Of a stretch of DNA of 64,000 nucleotides, positions 28,316-36,330 are shown piece by piece. The notes under the pieces were generated by a model, which made no database searches, was not told where the DNA came from, and saw nothing but the letters and a program-made list of their open reading frames with translations. Location: assembly GCA_002708845.1 (NCBI GenBank), contig PAPI01000022.1, positions 248,001 through 312,000 on the forward strand. Direction: 5' to 3'. Position numbers and translations under genes: made by a program. Origin of the DNA: Leeuwenhoekiella sp. (GTDB lineage: Bacteria > Bacteroidota > Bacteroidia > Flavobacteriales > Flavobacteriaceae). Position 1 is the stretch's first letter; every line of letters begins with the position of its first letter.

Positions 28316-28382
28316 TATGCGAGCGTATGCGAAACCGTGCAATAGTATGCAATGGTATGCAATGGCCTGCAATGGAATGCAG
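28316..28382. repeat. Exact 10-bp-phased tandem repeat (TGCAATGGTA)
   Basis: TGC occurs at 28318, 28328, 28338, 28348, 28358, 28368 and 28378, that is seven times with an exact 10-bp period. The last four units share TGCAATRG. It directly follows the nested inverted repeat. Units this short and this regular are consistent with a protein-binding iteron-like array or a slippage product. No open frame across it looks coding. Confidence 0.75.
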
Positions 28383-28474
28383 CTTTTTGGAAAAATCCCC
28401 GGTTTTTATTACGACTACGGAATTGGGAGCTATTTGAGTCTTGACCAAGGTGTTTTATGATTTAGTTCTTATGG

Positions 28475-28565
28475 TTTATTGGATTTTGGAGCTCGTTAAC
28501 CTCCTAACGTCGGTTTGCCTGTCCAAAGGAAAGTTATTAAAGAAAAGAAGGCTAAAGAATACTAT
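28475..28565 (+). repeat. Dispersed repeat A, diverged copy 4
   Basis: It contains GGAGCTCGTTAACCTCCTAA, CGTCGGTTTGCC and TGTCCAAAGGAAAG, diverged forms of the repeat A left half. It forms part of the 782-bp gene-free stretch from 28146 to 28927. Confidence 0.6.
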
Positions 28566-28599
28566 TCTTAGTTCTAATATAAAATACGGCCTACAAGAG

Positions 28600-28760
28600 G
28601 GTATTGTAAAATTTGAAGTGAGCGTAACGTTGCAGGCGGTTCTGTTTGAGGCCGCCAGAGCGGCCGAGTTAAGCGCATGCAGTGCAGCGAACGATAAATT
28701 TAAATACCGTCTTGTGAGCCTTGATCTTTTGTTTCTTTTGTATCAAGACAAAAGAAAGGG
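28600..28760 (+). repeat. Second intergenic repeat type with TATCAAGACAAAAG end
   Basis: The stretch holds AACGTTGCAGGCGGTTCTGT, paired GGCCGCC/AGAGCGGCC segments, TTAAATACCGTCTTGTGAGC and a terminal hairpin CTTTTGTATCAAGACAAAAG at 28735-28753. From memory, similar sequence with this TATCAAGACAAAAG end recurs between genes in many Bacteroidota. The plus-strand frame over it is not gene-like. Confidence 0.5.
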
Positions 28761-28796
28761 AATATGGATAGAAGTGATAGATCCTATTTGATGTTC

Positions 28797-28920
28797 CTTA
28801 CTTTTCTTTAGCTCACAGTCTCTTATTGGTTTTAGAGTTCGTGAATCTCCTAAAGTCGATTTAGCTCGTTGTATTTTATTGTTTTTGGAGCTCGTAAATC
28901 TGCTACGTTGATTTGGTGCA
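28797..28920 (+). repeat. Dispersed repeat A, two tandem left-half modules
   Basis: The module GAGTTCGTGAATCTCCTAAA...TCGATTT is followed after ~30 bp by a second, GGAGCTCGTAAATCTGCTAC...TTGATTT. Only the left half of repeat A is present, showing that the modules can recombine or duplicate independently. Confidence 0.65.
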
Positions 28921-28927
28921 TTAGCAC

Positions 28928-29674
28928 CTATTTATTCTTGACATAAATATGCCTGATGTTGTTGTCCCCGGTTTCTTTTTCGGAAATCTCAAAGGTGTTG
29001 AGGTGTTTAATCAACGGAAAGAGTTTGGGGAACCCATAATTCCTGGGGTCGAAGTCTGTTTTTTTCTTGATGATGTAGTTGCCCAAAGTACCCAGAAACG
29101 CCCAGCCGTTTTCATCTGAAATCTCATCGATGCTTTCCCGTATAAGGGTGGTGAGTTCTTTATCAATTTTATTGACGCTTGAGCTCTCCGATTTGGTTTT
29201 TTGCTTGCTTTTGGTACTGCTGCTTTGAGGAGCGGGTGTTTCCTTTTTTAGAATTTCAATATAGATAAACTTATCGCAGGCGGTAATAAAGGGCTTAGGG
29301 GTTTTCTTTTCACCAAAACCCATAACAAACATGCCGGCTTCCCGCAGGCGTGTGGCCAAGCGGGTAAAGTCGCTGTCACTGGACACGATGCAAAAGCCGC
29401 TTACTTTTTTGGCATACAGCAGGTCCATCGCATCAATGATCAGGGCGCTGTCGCTTGAGTTCTTTCCTTGGGTATAACTGTACTGTTGTATGGGCGTGAT
29501 GGCGTTTTCGAGCAATACGTTTTTCCAGCCCGAAAGACTCGGCTTGGTCCAGTCGGCATAAATTCGTTTGATCGTGGGGTTGCCGTATTTGGCAATCTCA
29601 ACCAGCATCTCCCTTATGTTAGCGTAAGGCACATTATCTGCGTCTATTAAGACCGCAAGTTTATCATCTTTCAT
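28928..29674 (-). CDS. NYN-domain nuclease-like protein with OST-HTH/LOTUS domain
   Basis: The 248-residue protein begins with a NYN (LabA/DUF88) PIN-like domain. Acidic residues lie in AVLIDADNVPY (Asp10, Asp12), SSDSALIIDAMDLLY, and the signature CIVSSDSDFTRLATRLRE, which together form the metal site of a putative RNase. A Ser/Lys-rich linker (~150-170) leads to an OST-HTH/LOTUS domain (~175-248, EISDENGWAFLGTLGNYI) that binds RNA in other proteins. It is cytoplasmic. The target RNA is unknown. A TATCTTTA box lies on the minus strand at 29711-29718. Confidence 0.85.
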   Translation of the reverse strand: MKDDKLAVLIDADNVPYANIREMLVEIAKYGNPTIKRIYADWTKPSLSGWKNVLLENAITPIQQYSYTQGKNSSDSALIIDAMDLLYAKKVSGFCIVSSDSDFTRLATRLREAGMFVMGFGEKKTPKPFITACDKFIYIEILKKETPAPQSSSTKSKQKTKSESSSVNKIDKELTTLIRESIDEISDENGWAFLGTLGNYIIKKKTDFDPRNYGFPKLFPLIKHLNTFEISEKETGDNNIRHIYVKNK

Positions 29675-29748
29675 ACCGATTCTGGTTTTGGTGGGTAGAG
29701 GTGTCCCGATTAAAGATACGGGTAATCTTCCCGGAATTTAAAATCTAA

Positions 29749-30966
29749 TTAGTCCGCTGGCTGACTTTTTTTCTGCGCTTTGATGGGCATACTGAATGTA
29801 AACTCGGTCTGTTCCGCTGTTGATTCAACTTGCATAGTTCCGTTATGGGCTCTGGCGATTTCAGAACAGATATAGAGTCCCAGGCCTAATCCCGATTTGT
29901 TGTTGGTGGCATTGGTCGTAAAAAAGGGTTTAAACAACTCTGCTTTTTTAGCAGGCGGAATTTGAGGCCCAAAGTTAGAAACTGTTAAGTTAAACCAGCC
30001 GTCTTCTGTAATGGCAGCCATGCGTATGGGTTTGTCCGGGTCGCCGTGTTTGACGGCATTGCTTAACAGGTTAGACAACAGCTGACCCACCCGGTTGATG
30101 TCGCATTCAAAATCTTCTTTTAACTGAATTTGGGTCGTGATCTCGTGCTCCTGTTCAACGGTTGCAATTTCTTTACAAACCTGCAGAATTAATTTTTTAA
30201 GCGCCTGCTTATTGTTTGAAAGTTCAAGCCTGATGCCGTCACCCAGATGCCCTTTGGCAAAATCAAGCAGGTTGTCAATAAGTCCCTGCATACGGTAGGA
30301 CGTTGCTTTTATGGTACTGGCCTGGCGGTTGGCAAGTTCAGGAAGATCCATTTTAAGCAGGATGTCTGCACACATACGGGTAGTACCAACAGGATTTCTT
30401 AAGTCATGGCCCAAAACAGCGATAAAGGTTTCGCGTAACTCACCAATCGTTTTCTCTTTTTGCAGGTTCTGGTTAGATTGGTTTAATTCTTCAAGGGCAT
30501 CAATATGAAAAGAAATAAGCTGGGTGTAGAGTTCAAATAAATCGCGCACCTCCTTGGTATCGAGTTTGGCGGGTTTGGGGTCTATGGCGCAAAGGGTACC
30601 AAAGAATTCACCGTTTTTCCGAAAGATGGGAAAGGAAATATAACTCTGAAACCCGTATTGTGCCGGGGTAGGATGTTCACAAAATGTCGCATTTTTAGTT
30701 ACTTCTTCAATAATAACGGGAAGGGAATTTTGCCTGATTTCATTACAAATGGTGGTTTCGAGGACCAACTCATCACCGGTTTGAAGCCCGAATTCAATTT
30801 CGTCTTTAGACATACAGGTAATCCACCTTTCGTCGGTAACACGAGCGACTGCGGCAAAACGCATTCCGGTGGTTTGGCAAATGATATTTAAGATAGACGG
30901 TACGGCACTGATCTGCGTAATGGTGTGAATATCTTCCTGAAGGGATTGTGGTAATACGGTAGGCAT
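29749..30966 (-). CDS. Soluble GAF-domain sensor histidine kinase
   Basis: The 405 residues contain a GAF domain (~20-160, including RVTDERWITCMSKDEIEFGL and SYISFPIFRKNGEFFGTLCAI). A HisKA domain has the phospho-acceptor His in AVLGHDLRNPVG (~190), and a HATPase domain shows the N box QLLSNLLSNAVKHGD and G box GLGLGLYICSEIARAHNG. No transmembrane helix is present, so it senses a cytoplasmic signal. No response regulator is adjacent, so it is an orphan kinase whose partner cannot be assigned. The GAF ligand is unknown. Confidence 0.9.
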   Translation of the reverse strand: MPTVLPQSLQEDIHTITQISAVPSILNIICQTTGMRFAAVARVTDERWITCMSKDEIEFGLQTGDELVLETTICNEIRQNSLPVIIEEVTKNATFCEHPTPAQYGFQSYISFPIFRKNGEFFGTLCAIDPKPAKLDTKEVRDLFELYTQLISFHIDALEELNQSNQNLQKEKTIGELRETFIAVLGHDLRNPVGTTRMCADILLKMDLPELANRQASTIKATSYRMQGLIDNLLDFAKGHLGDGIRLELSNNKQALKKLILQVCKEIATVEQEHEITTQIQLKEDFECDINRVGQLLSNLLSNAVKHGDPDKPIRMAAITEDGWFNLTVSNFGPQIPPAKKAELFKPFFTTNATNNKSGLGLGLYICSEIARAHNGTMQVESTAEQTEFTFSMPIKAQKKSQPAD

Positions 30967-31313
30967 AAGCGGTTTCCAGGTCTTTTCTAATACGTATGCA
31001 TTGCAGATGTGAAAGATCTGGAGGCCTAAAACTTTTCTTAAAGCATCAGGGAATTTGCTCCAGATCGCGAACCGCGCGAACTCGTATTGTCAGATTATTG
31101 TTAAGCGTGTTACAGGTTGAAAGCAAGGATCATTGTTTCTTTTGGGAATACGTAAGACCGTTTTTCGGCTTTCGGGCTTAGGCTATATAGGGATAGCAGA
31201 TGTTTGCGTATTGCCTTCTAATTTTCAGACTCTCAAGTGGTAAAGTTACATAAAAAAACCAAGGGCGGAATAATCCCGTAAAAACAGGCTTTTTTTAAAG
31301 GAGATATGTTCAA
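30967..31313. other. Gene-free stretch with one spaced inverted repeat
   Basis: No gene is seen. GATCTGGAG at 31015-31023 is repeated inverted as CTCCAGATC at 31058-31066, followed by a palindromic TCGCGAACCGCGCGA stretch. It separates the core-like kinase gene from the A+T-rich island. Confidence 0.4.
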
Positions 31314-31847
31314 CTACTTTTGTTTAAACAGGACTTTTAGTTTGTCCCAAAAGCTTTTTTTCTTGTTTTCATACTTCTTTGTCGACGTTGGTCCAGTCGA
31401 ACTTGGTATTCTTTTTTTCTTTTGTTTCTCAAGTTCGCCTAGGAATTGGGGAGTGTCAGCAACAAGCATTTCTCTTGAGTATTTCATTTCGTCATCCAAA
31501 TAATAGATAAGTGCTTGTGCTTTGTCAATAAGTGCAATCGAAATGAGGCCAATACAGGCCCCTGCTGCGAAGTCTGCTCCCCAAACAAAAGATATTGCTA
31601 AGTCCTGATTCGTTAAGTCAGGCTTTATCCAATCACAGTCATTTGTTATTTCTGTTGGAGGGTCAAAATAAGTCTCGAAGAATGTTTCGTGTCCGTTTAT
31701 TGAACAAGATAGACCTTCAAGCTTTGTGATAGTTTCAGAGTCGTCCAGGATTCTAAAGTCATAACCAAGTCCTTGAATCAGCTCTTCAATTTCTGTTTTT
31801 GTTGGTATATCTGCCTTTCTAAGAAAAGCTGTTTGAGTCATTGACAT
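31314..31847 (-). CDS. Uncharacterised protein in the A+T-rich island
   Basis: This 177-residue soluble protein starts MSMTQTAFLRKADIPTKTEI. A conserved-looking core follows (ETYFDPPTEITNDCDWIKP, AISFVWGADFAAGACIGLIS, LIYYLDDEMKYSREMLVADT), and the tail is Lys-rich and low-complexity (KKKRIPSSTGPTSTKKYENK). The core pattern looks like one of the widespread small cassette-borne proteins, some of which act as immunity proteins, but I cannot name the family. It is the last of three same-strand A+T-rich genes and is preceded by hairpin repeat B. Confidence 0.65.
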   Translation of the reverse strand: MSMTQTAFLRKADIPTKTEIEELIQGLGYDFRILDDSETITKLEGLSCSINGHETFFETYFDPPTEITNDCDWIKPDLTNQDLAISFVWGADFAAGACIGLISIALIDKAQALIYYLDDEMKYSREMLVADTPQFLGELEKQKKKRIPSSTGPTSTKKYENKKKSFWDKLKVLFKQK

Positions 31848-31903
31848 TTCGTTCTTATCTTAAATATTGGCTAATACTTTTGCTTTACCTAGTGTCACCG
31901 GGC

Positions 31904-31938
31904 TGCCACCAGTCAGAGACTGGCGGTAGCGGGGGGTG
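31904..31938. repeat. Hairpin repeat B, copy 2
   Basis: TGCCACCAGTCAGAGACTGG and the following CGGTAGCGGGG match the copy at 25082-25116 at nearly every position. It lies between two genes of the A+T-rich island and is itself G+C-rich. Confidence 0.7.
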
Positions 31939-31972
31939 AACCGTTGTTGCCTTTAGTTGCGCTTGTTCTATT

Positions 31973-32671
31973 TTAATTTTTATTAAACTTAGTTTCTGGA
32001 AAAATTTTATCCTCAATTGAAATCATAAGTTCTAAAAGATATAAATATGTATTGTTTATATAATCTGCTAGTGGAATTGTTACAAACTCTAATGGATGAT
32101 TTTCTTTATTTTTGAATGTTTTCATTCCAGCCAATTCTTTATCAACTCTTCCTAAATGTTTTACTTTATTATTAAACTTTTGAAGTTCTAATACCTCATT
32201 ATACCTTTTAAATTCATCAATTTTTATATCAAAGTTTTTAAAATACTTTTTGCGTCTTTTCCAATCTGAAAATCCATCGCTTTCGTGATTGTTTTTTTCT
32301 TTTTCAATCAGATTTATTAATTTATTCTCAGCTTGTTCTAATAAAGCCCAAGTATATACAGAAGTAACTTGCTTAGAGAAACTTTGCATACTATTTAGTT
32401 TGTCACCTTGTTCATCTATCGCTTGATTTATTCTTAATAACCTATAATCCTCATCGTTCTGAACATCGGTTGGATAAGGATTTTTTTCAATTTCCTCTTG
32501 TAAGTATTCGTGTTTTTCTCTCATTGGAACTATTGAGAGGTTATATAAACTACAAAGATCTTCTAAAGCAAAGTTTATTTTAGTTAATACGCCTTTATCG
32601 AAGGGAAATTGAGTTTGTTGTAATTCTAGTTCTCTATTAAATTGGGGAGGTGTTAAAGATTCAAAAGACAT
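31973..32671 (-). CDS. All-helical protein, possibly HEPN-like, next to the Zn-hook ATPase
   Basis: The 232 residues are predicted almost wholly helical and highly charged, without a signal peptide. The segment VYTWALLEQAENKLINLIEK, followed after ~60 residues by LQKFNNKVKHLGRVDKELAG, resembles the helix layout of HEPN proteins. Their RNase motif is R(N/H/D)xxxH; here the motif-like NNKVKH has Asn in place of Arg, so it would be degenerate. This is an inference from shape and position. The gene lies 172 bp downstream of the RloC-like ATPase on the same strand. Confidence 0.6.
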   Translation of the reverse strand: MSFESLTPPQFNRELELQQTQFPFDKGVLTKINFALEDLCSLYNLSIVPMREKHEYLQEEIEKNPYPTDVQNDEDYRLLRINQAIDEQGDKLNSMQSFSKQVTSVYTWALLEQAENKLINLIEKEKNNHESDGFSDWKRRKKYFKNFDIKIDEFKRYNEVLELQKFNNKVKHLGRVDKELAGMKTFKNKENHPLEFVTIPLADYINNTYLYLLELMISIEDKIFPETKFNKN

Positions 32672-32843
32672 TTATTATATAGTTTGTTCTATTTCGCAAT
32701 TAAAAGTAACGTTTAGCATATGAAAAGAAGGCGATTTCGAAGGACAAAACTTTCGGTTAATCACAAACTTTGATTTGAACCAGAAGCCTTGATTTTACTA
32801 CTATTTTGCTTATTTTTTATATATATTGTCATGCTTTGTTATT
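32672..32843. repeat. Cassette-boundary-like sequence
   Basis: The gap contains GTAACGTTTAGCATATG (32706-32722) and CGGTTAATCACAAACTTTG (32754-32772). From memory these two phrases recur together as borders of single-gene inserts in many Flavobacteriia. Related fragments occur at 35489-35520 (GCATAACGTACATACAACAC), 28139-28162 (CAACACAACGTAAATATAAC) and 27500-27525. No gene is in it. Confidence 0.4.
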
Positions 32844-35462
32844 TTATCTTCGTCTTCTTATTGTTTTAATGTAATCTTCCAATACAGTCAAGTCAGCAAG
32901 AAATTCAGCAGAGTCTGGCATTTCTTCTATTAAAGTTCCTGCTGTATCGTGACCCGTGAAATAAGTAGAACACTTGCTCATATTCGCATCAACAATATTA
33001 TAATCATCATCAGTTAAGTCAACAATTTTTGATAAGCGTTGAGTTTGTATTGCTCTACCAAATCTTTGAATTGCTCCGTTTAAAAACACCTCTTCAATAA
33101 AACGCTCCCAAGTTTCTCGAAGTTTACCATACAACATTTTTGCCCTCTCTTTGTAAACCTCTTCGGTTTCAGTTCGTTCGATTTTCTCTAATTTTTGATA
33201 AGCGTCTTTTAATAAGCCAATACGTTTGCCGACTGGCAAAGCATCCCAAGGTGGATTGCTTGCAATCAGTCCTGTTTCTTTTCTCTTTCTTGTTAAGCTC
33301 TTTATATCTAAATCACAATTTAAACTTTTAGAATGTTCCTGAATCATAAGTAGAAAAGTAATGTCGTGAGTAAAAACAATAACCTGTCGCTCTAGAGCTT
33401 CTTCTGCAATCCTTTTTGATATTTTACTTCTCCATTTATGGTCAAGAGATGAAACTGGGTCATCAAAAATTATAGCACTTTTATGCTCTGAAATGGATAA
33501 TTCAGATAGGAATGTTGCTAAGGAAATACACCTATGTTCTCCTTCACTTAAAACGTCTTTTAGTGCAATTCCATTTGAGTTCTGTTCATCAAGTCGTAAG
33601 TAGTGATATTGTTTCCCTCTTTGTCCTTTTGTTTCGGTTTCTATCTTGATGTTTTTAAATCCTAGTTTGGTAAGTTCTGCTTTGAAATTCTGTTTAAGGT
33701 TTTGACTTATGTAATTTGTTGCTAAATCATTACTAAGGGTAGTAATGGTGCGAGTATTACATTTACTAATGCACTGATTTAGAAGTTTTATCTTTTTTTG
33801 TCGATAAATTTCACGAGCTAACTTGGGTTTATAATCAAAAATCTTTTTTTCTCCCTTTAATTGATTTACTTCCTTGTTTAGCGGTCTTAAATCTTCTTCA
33901 ATTGATTGGACTGCTAACTTTTTATTTGCTTCTTTTAAGTCTTTAATGAGGTTTTGTATTTGAGTTTTAGGTGTATTCTCAATTTCAATTGAATTAATAG
34001 ATTCAACAGATTTTTTAGAATTAAAAAGCCCAACTAAATAGTCCTTCTGTTTAGAAAGTGACTCTAAATATTTCGTTTGATTTTCCGAGTATTCATCAAT
34101 CAGTTCATCTAACTCAATTGTTGTAGGCTTTTGTTCTTCAAAAGAAAAATCCTGACTATTTAAATTTTCATATTCTAAATCAAATTTATCAGAAGCTTCA
34201 TCAAAAGATTTTTGAATATCATTTTTCACAAAATCTTCAAAAGCATTAAATCTGCTTTTTGCATCTTCCCCTAAATCTTGAAAACAAAGAGGGCAATTGC
34301 TCTCTCCATTTATTTTTGGAAAATCTTCTGTCTCGGTACTTTCGTTATAGAACTTGCGAGCACTTTCCCAAAGTAATTTCCAAGAACTATTACCAACGCC
34401 CTCAATAGGTAATTCAGAGAATGCCTTTTCAGAAGATTCTTTAAGTGCTTTACTTGTCGTTGCAAGATTATTTATTATTTGTTTTAGGTCCTCTAATTTT
34501 GTCCCTGTTAAGTTGTTCTCGAGTGTTTGTAATTTGTTTTGTAAAATCTCAAATCGCTTTATCTTATCGATGTTTTCTTTTAAGATTTTCTTAGGGTCGG
34601 TTGCTTTTAATTTATCTATTTGTTTGGTTAGCTCTTCAATTCTAGAATTTTTGGTTTCATTCCAAATTGCTTCTGCTCTTAATTCGTTAAGTGTAGTTTC
34701 CGAATTTAAATTGTTGAGAAATGTTTTAGCAGTCGAACAATCTGAAACTTCTATAAGAGTATGGTCAAATTTCTCTAATGCAGGTTCTGAAAATTCCGCA
34801 TTTAGTTCATTGTCAACTTTTTTTATACAATCTGCTAATTTTTCTACAATAGATAGCCCTTGAGGTATAAAGGCTATTTCATCTTCTCCTTCAATGTAAT
34901 GATTTGCACTAAACGTATCGAAAACATCAATACTTTTTAAAACAGAGTCGCTTACTACTTCATTTATAAGATTTACTGTGTTGAAATTTACTCCATCAAT
35001 TGTATATTCAATATCCGCTTTTTTATCATTTCCAAAACAAGTTGGGTCATATAGATTGTCATTTATTTTCGGCTTACTTCCTCTAGTATTACAAGCGTGT
35101 TTTAAAATACTAACATAGCTTGATTTTCCTGAACCATTATCTCCATAAACAAGGGTAAGTCCGTTTGAGGCAAATTCTAATTCACTGGTATGTGAGAGTG
35201 CGTTTATGTTGTTTACATTGGAAATTTTTGAAAGTATTATATCCTCAGTACTTGTTGAGTTATTTGCGAACTCTCTTAAATTATCAAAATCCACTTCGTT
35301 AAAATCAAAGTCTGATAAGCCATAATCTACCTTACAGATTTCCTTTAGTTCCGAAATATCATTATCCGTTAGTTCATTGTTTCTGATTAAACGGTCAACG
35401 GCGATTTGCCAAAAAATAGGTTTGTTTTCCACCCAATCAATTATATCATTTAGTATCGGCAT
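32844..35462 (-). CDS. RloC/PrrC-like Zn-hook ABC ATPase, candidate defence protein
   Basis: The 872-residue protein has Walker A GDNGSGKS at 107-114, then long coiled coils flanking a Rad50-type zinc hook CPLC (Cys390, Cys393). The ABC signature LSEGEHRCISLATF lies near 630, Walker B AIIFDDPVSSLDH near 660 and an H-loop VIVFTHDITFLL. This is the AAA_13 architecture of RloC, whose C-terminal anticodon nuclease cuts tRNA when phage is sensed. The ~150-residue C-terminal region here has Arg782-x3-Glu786 and His838, reminiscent of the R-x3-E...H nuclease triad, but spacing differs and activity is unproven. Base composition is low (33% G+C at 34501-34560). Confidence 0.75.
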   Translation of the reverse strand: MPILNDIIDWVENKPIFWQIAVDRLIRNNELTDNDISELKEICKVDYGLSDFDFNEVDFDNLREFANNSTSTEDIILSKISNVNNINALSHTSELEFASNGLTLVYGDNGSGKSSYVSILKHACNTRGSKPKINDNLYDPTCFGNDKKADIEYTIDGVNFNTVNLINEVVSDSVLKSIDVFDTFSANHYIEGEDEIAFIPQGLSIVEKLADCIKKVDNELNAEFSEPALEKFDHTLIEVSDCSTAKTFLNNLNSETTLNELRAEAIWNETKNSRIEELTKQIDKLKATDPKKILKENIDKIKRFEILQNKLQTLENNLTGTKLEDLKQIINNLATTSKALKESSEKAFSELPIEGVGNSSWKLLWESARKFYNESTETEDFPKINGESNCPLCFQDLGEDAKSRFNAFEDFVKNDIQKSFDEASDKFDLEYENLNSQDFSFEEQKPTTIELDELIDEYSENQTKYLESLSKQKDYLVGLFNSKKSVESINSIEIENTPKTQIQNLIKDLKEANKKLAVQSIEEDLRPLNKEVNQLKGEKKIFDYKPKLAREIYRQKKIKLLNQCISKCNTRTITTLSNDLATNYISQNLKQNFKAELTKLGFKNIKIETETKGQRGKQYHYLRLDEQNSNGIALKDVLSEGEHRCISLATFLSELSISEHKSAIIFDDPVSSLDHKWRSKISKRIAEEALERQVIVFTHDITFLLMIQEHSKSLNCDLDIKSLTRKRKETGLIASNPPWDALPVGKRIGLLKDAYQKLEKIERTETEEVYKERAKMLYGKLRETWERFIEEVFLNGAIQRFGRAIQTQRLSKIVDLTDDDYNIVDANMSKCSTYFTGHDTAGTLIEEMPDSAEFLADLTVLEDYIKTIRRRR

Positions 35463-35640
35463 TATTTAGATTTAACGGTTGTTTTTTAATAAAGCATAAC
35501 GTACATACAACACAACCAGTTGTGTTATATCTATTATATTTAAATGTTTACAAGCGTTTGCAGACACTTTATAAACCTTTGATCAACTAAATATAGTTCT
35601 TTCCGTTTAGAGCGTTTTACGGTATTCCTCAAAACCATAA

Positions 35641-35676
35641 AAAAAAGCGACAACTCGTAGAGAATCGTCGCTTTTA
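35641..35676 (-). terminator. Terminator of the gpmI/thioredoxin-like operon
   Basis: AAAAGCGAC pairs with GTCGCTTTT. On the minus strand the stem ends in a T-run, 26 bp past the stop of the thioredoxin-like gene. Confidence 0.75.
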
Positions 35677-35701
35677 GATCTTTGGTTGTACGGCACGGGC
35701 C

Positions 35702-36319
35702 TTAATCTGCGTAGGCGTGTTGGTAAGGTTCGCCTTTTAGAATCTTAAGCATATCAGCTTCCAGACTTTCAATAGGGTATTCAACAATACGCCCCAGTTC
35801 TTTTCCGTCTTTGCTCAAAATAAGTGTGGGTACGCGTTTGATGTTTTTGCCTTCTTCCAATCCCTGTGGCGTGGTCTTGCTGCGGTCTACAGTGACGAGT
35901 TCTACATCGTCAGCTTTGTCAACCGCATCAAAAATCTTGTAGATACGCGGGGTCTCCCGTTTGCTGTCACCACACCAGGTTCCCATAAACAGGGTGATGT
36001 CTACATCTTTAAGCAAAGGTTTAAGCTTTTTCACAAGATCTTCGTCAACCCGGTACGAGGCATAAAAGGGATTAAACCATTCGCCAAAAGCACCGCTTTG
36101 CAACTGACTGCGCTCGGCAGGTCCCGTAAGCATATCCGGTTGAGTGGCAGGGGCGGTAGTCTCTACAGTTCCTGTTTTTTGCGAGGTAGGTACCTGCGCA
36201 GCTTCAGGCGGTCCCGGTGTTTGGGGTACTTCAGAGCGGCTCGCCACAGTGTTTTGTGATTTGCACGCGCTTATTAGTACGACTGTCAAAACAAGGCTGA
36301 GGTATTTTAAATTTTTCAT
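35702..36319 (-). CDS. Thioredoxin-like lipoprotein
   Basis: The 205-residue protein has a lipoprotein signal (VVLISACKSQ, Cys ~19). A Pro/Thr/Gln-rich linker follows (~25-65), then a thioredoxin fold. The active-site region is FMGTWCGDSKRETPRI, with a single Cys of the usual CxxC pair (Cys-Gly-Asp-Ser), so it cannot form the usual intramolecular disulfide. The cis-Pro loop IKRVPTLILSKDGKEL is intact. It would be anchored in the periplasm or outer membrane. It starts 11 bp after gpmI and is co-transcribed with it, an arrangement with no obvious metabolic logic. Confidence 0.82.
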   Translation of the reverse strand: MKNLKYLSLVLTVVLISACKSQNTVASRSEVPQTPGPPEAAQVPTSQKTGTVETTAPATQPDMLTGPAERSQLQSGAFGEWFNPFYASYRVDEDLVKKLKPLLKDVDITLFMGTWCGDSKRETPRIYKIFDAVDKADDVELVTVDRSKTTPQGLEEGKNIKRVPTLILSKDGKELGRIVEYPIESLEADMLKILKGEPYQHAYAD

Positions 36320-36330
36320 CAGTTTTTTAT

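Noticed and set aside
28316-28382. CRISPR array
   Set aside because: The unit is 10 bp without spacers, and no cas genes are in the window.
28184-28460. Frames on both strands over the inverted repeat and 10-bp array
   Set aside because: The frames only translate the repeats and show no constraint.
28441-28791. 116-codon plus-strand frame over repeat DNA
   Set aside because: It is assembled from repeat A and a second repeat type, with no homologous-looking domain or start context.
34354-34863. 169-codon plus-strand frame inside the Zn-hook ATPase gene
   Set aside because: It is opposite the coiled-coil region of a convincing gene; its Leu/Ser-rich composition is the expected shadow.
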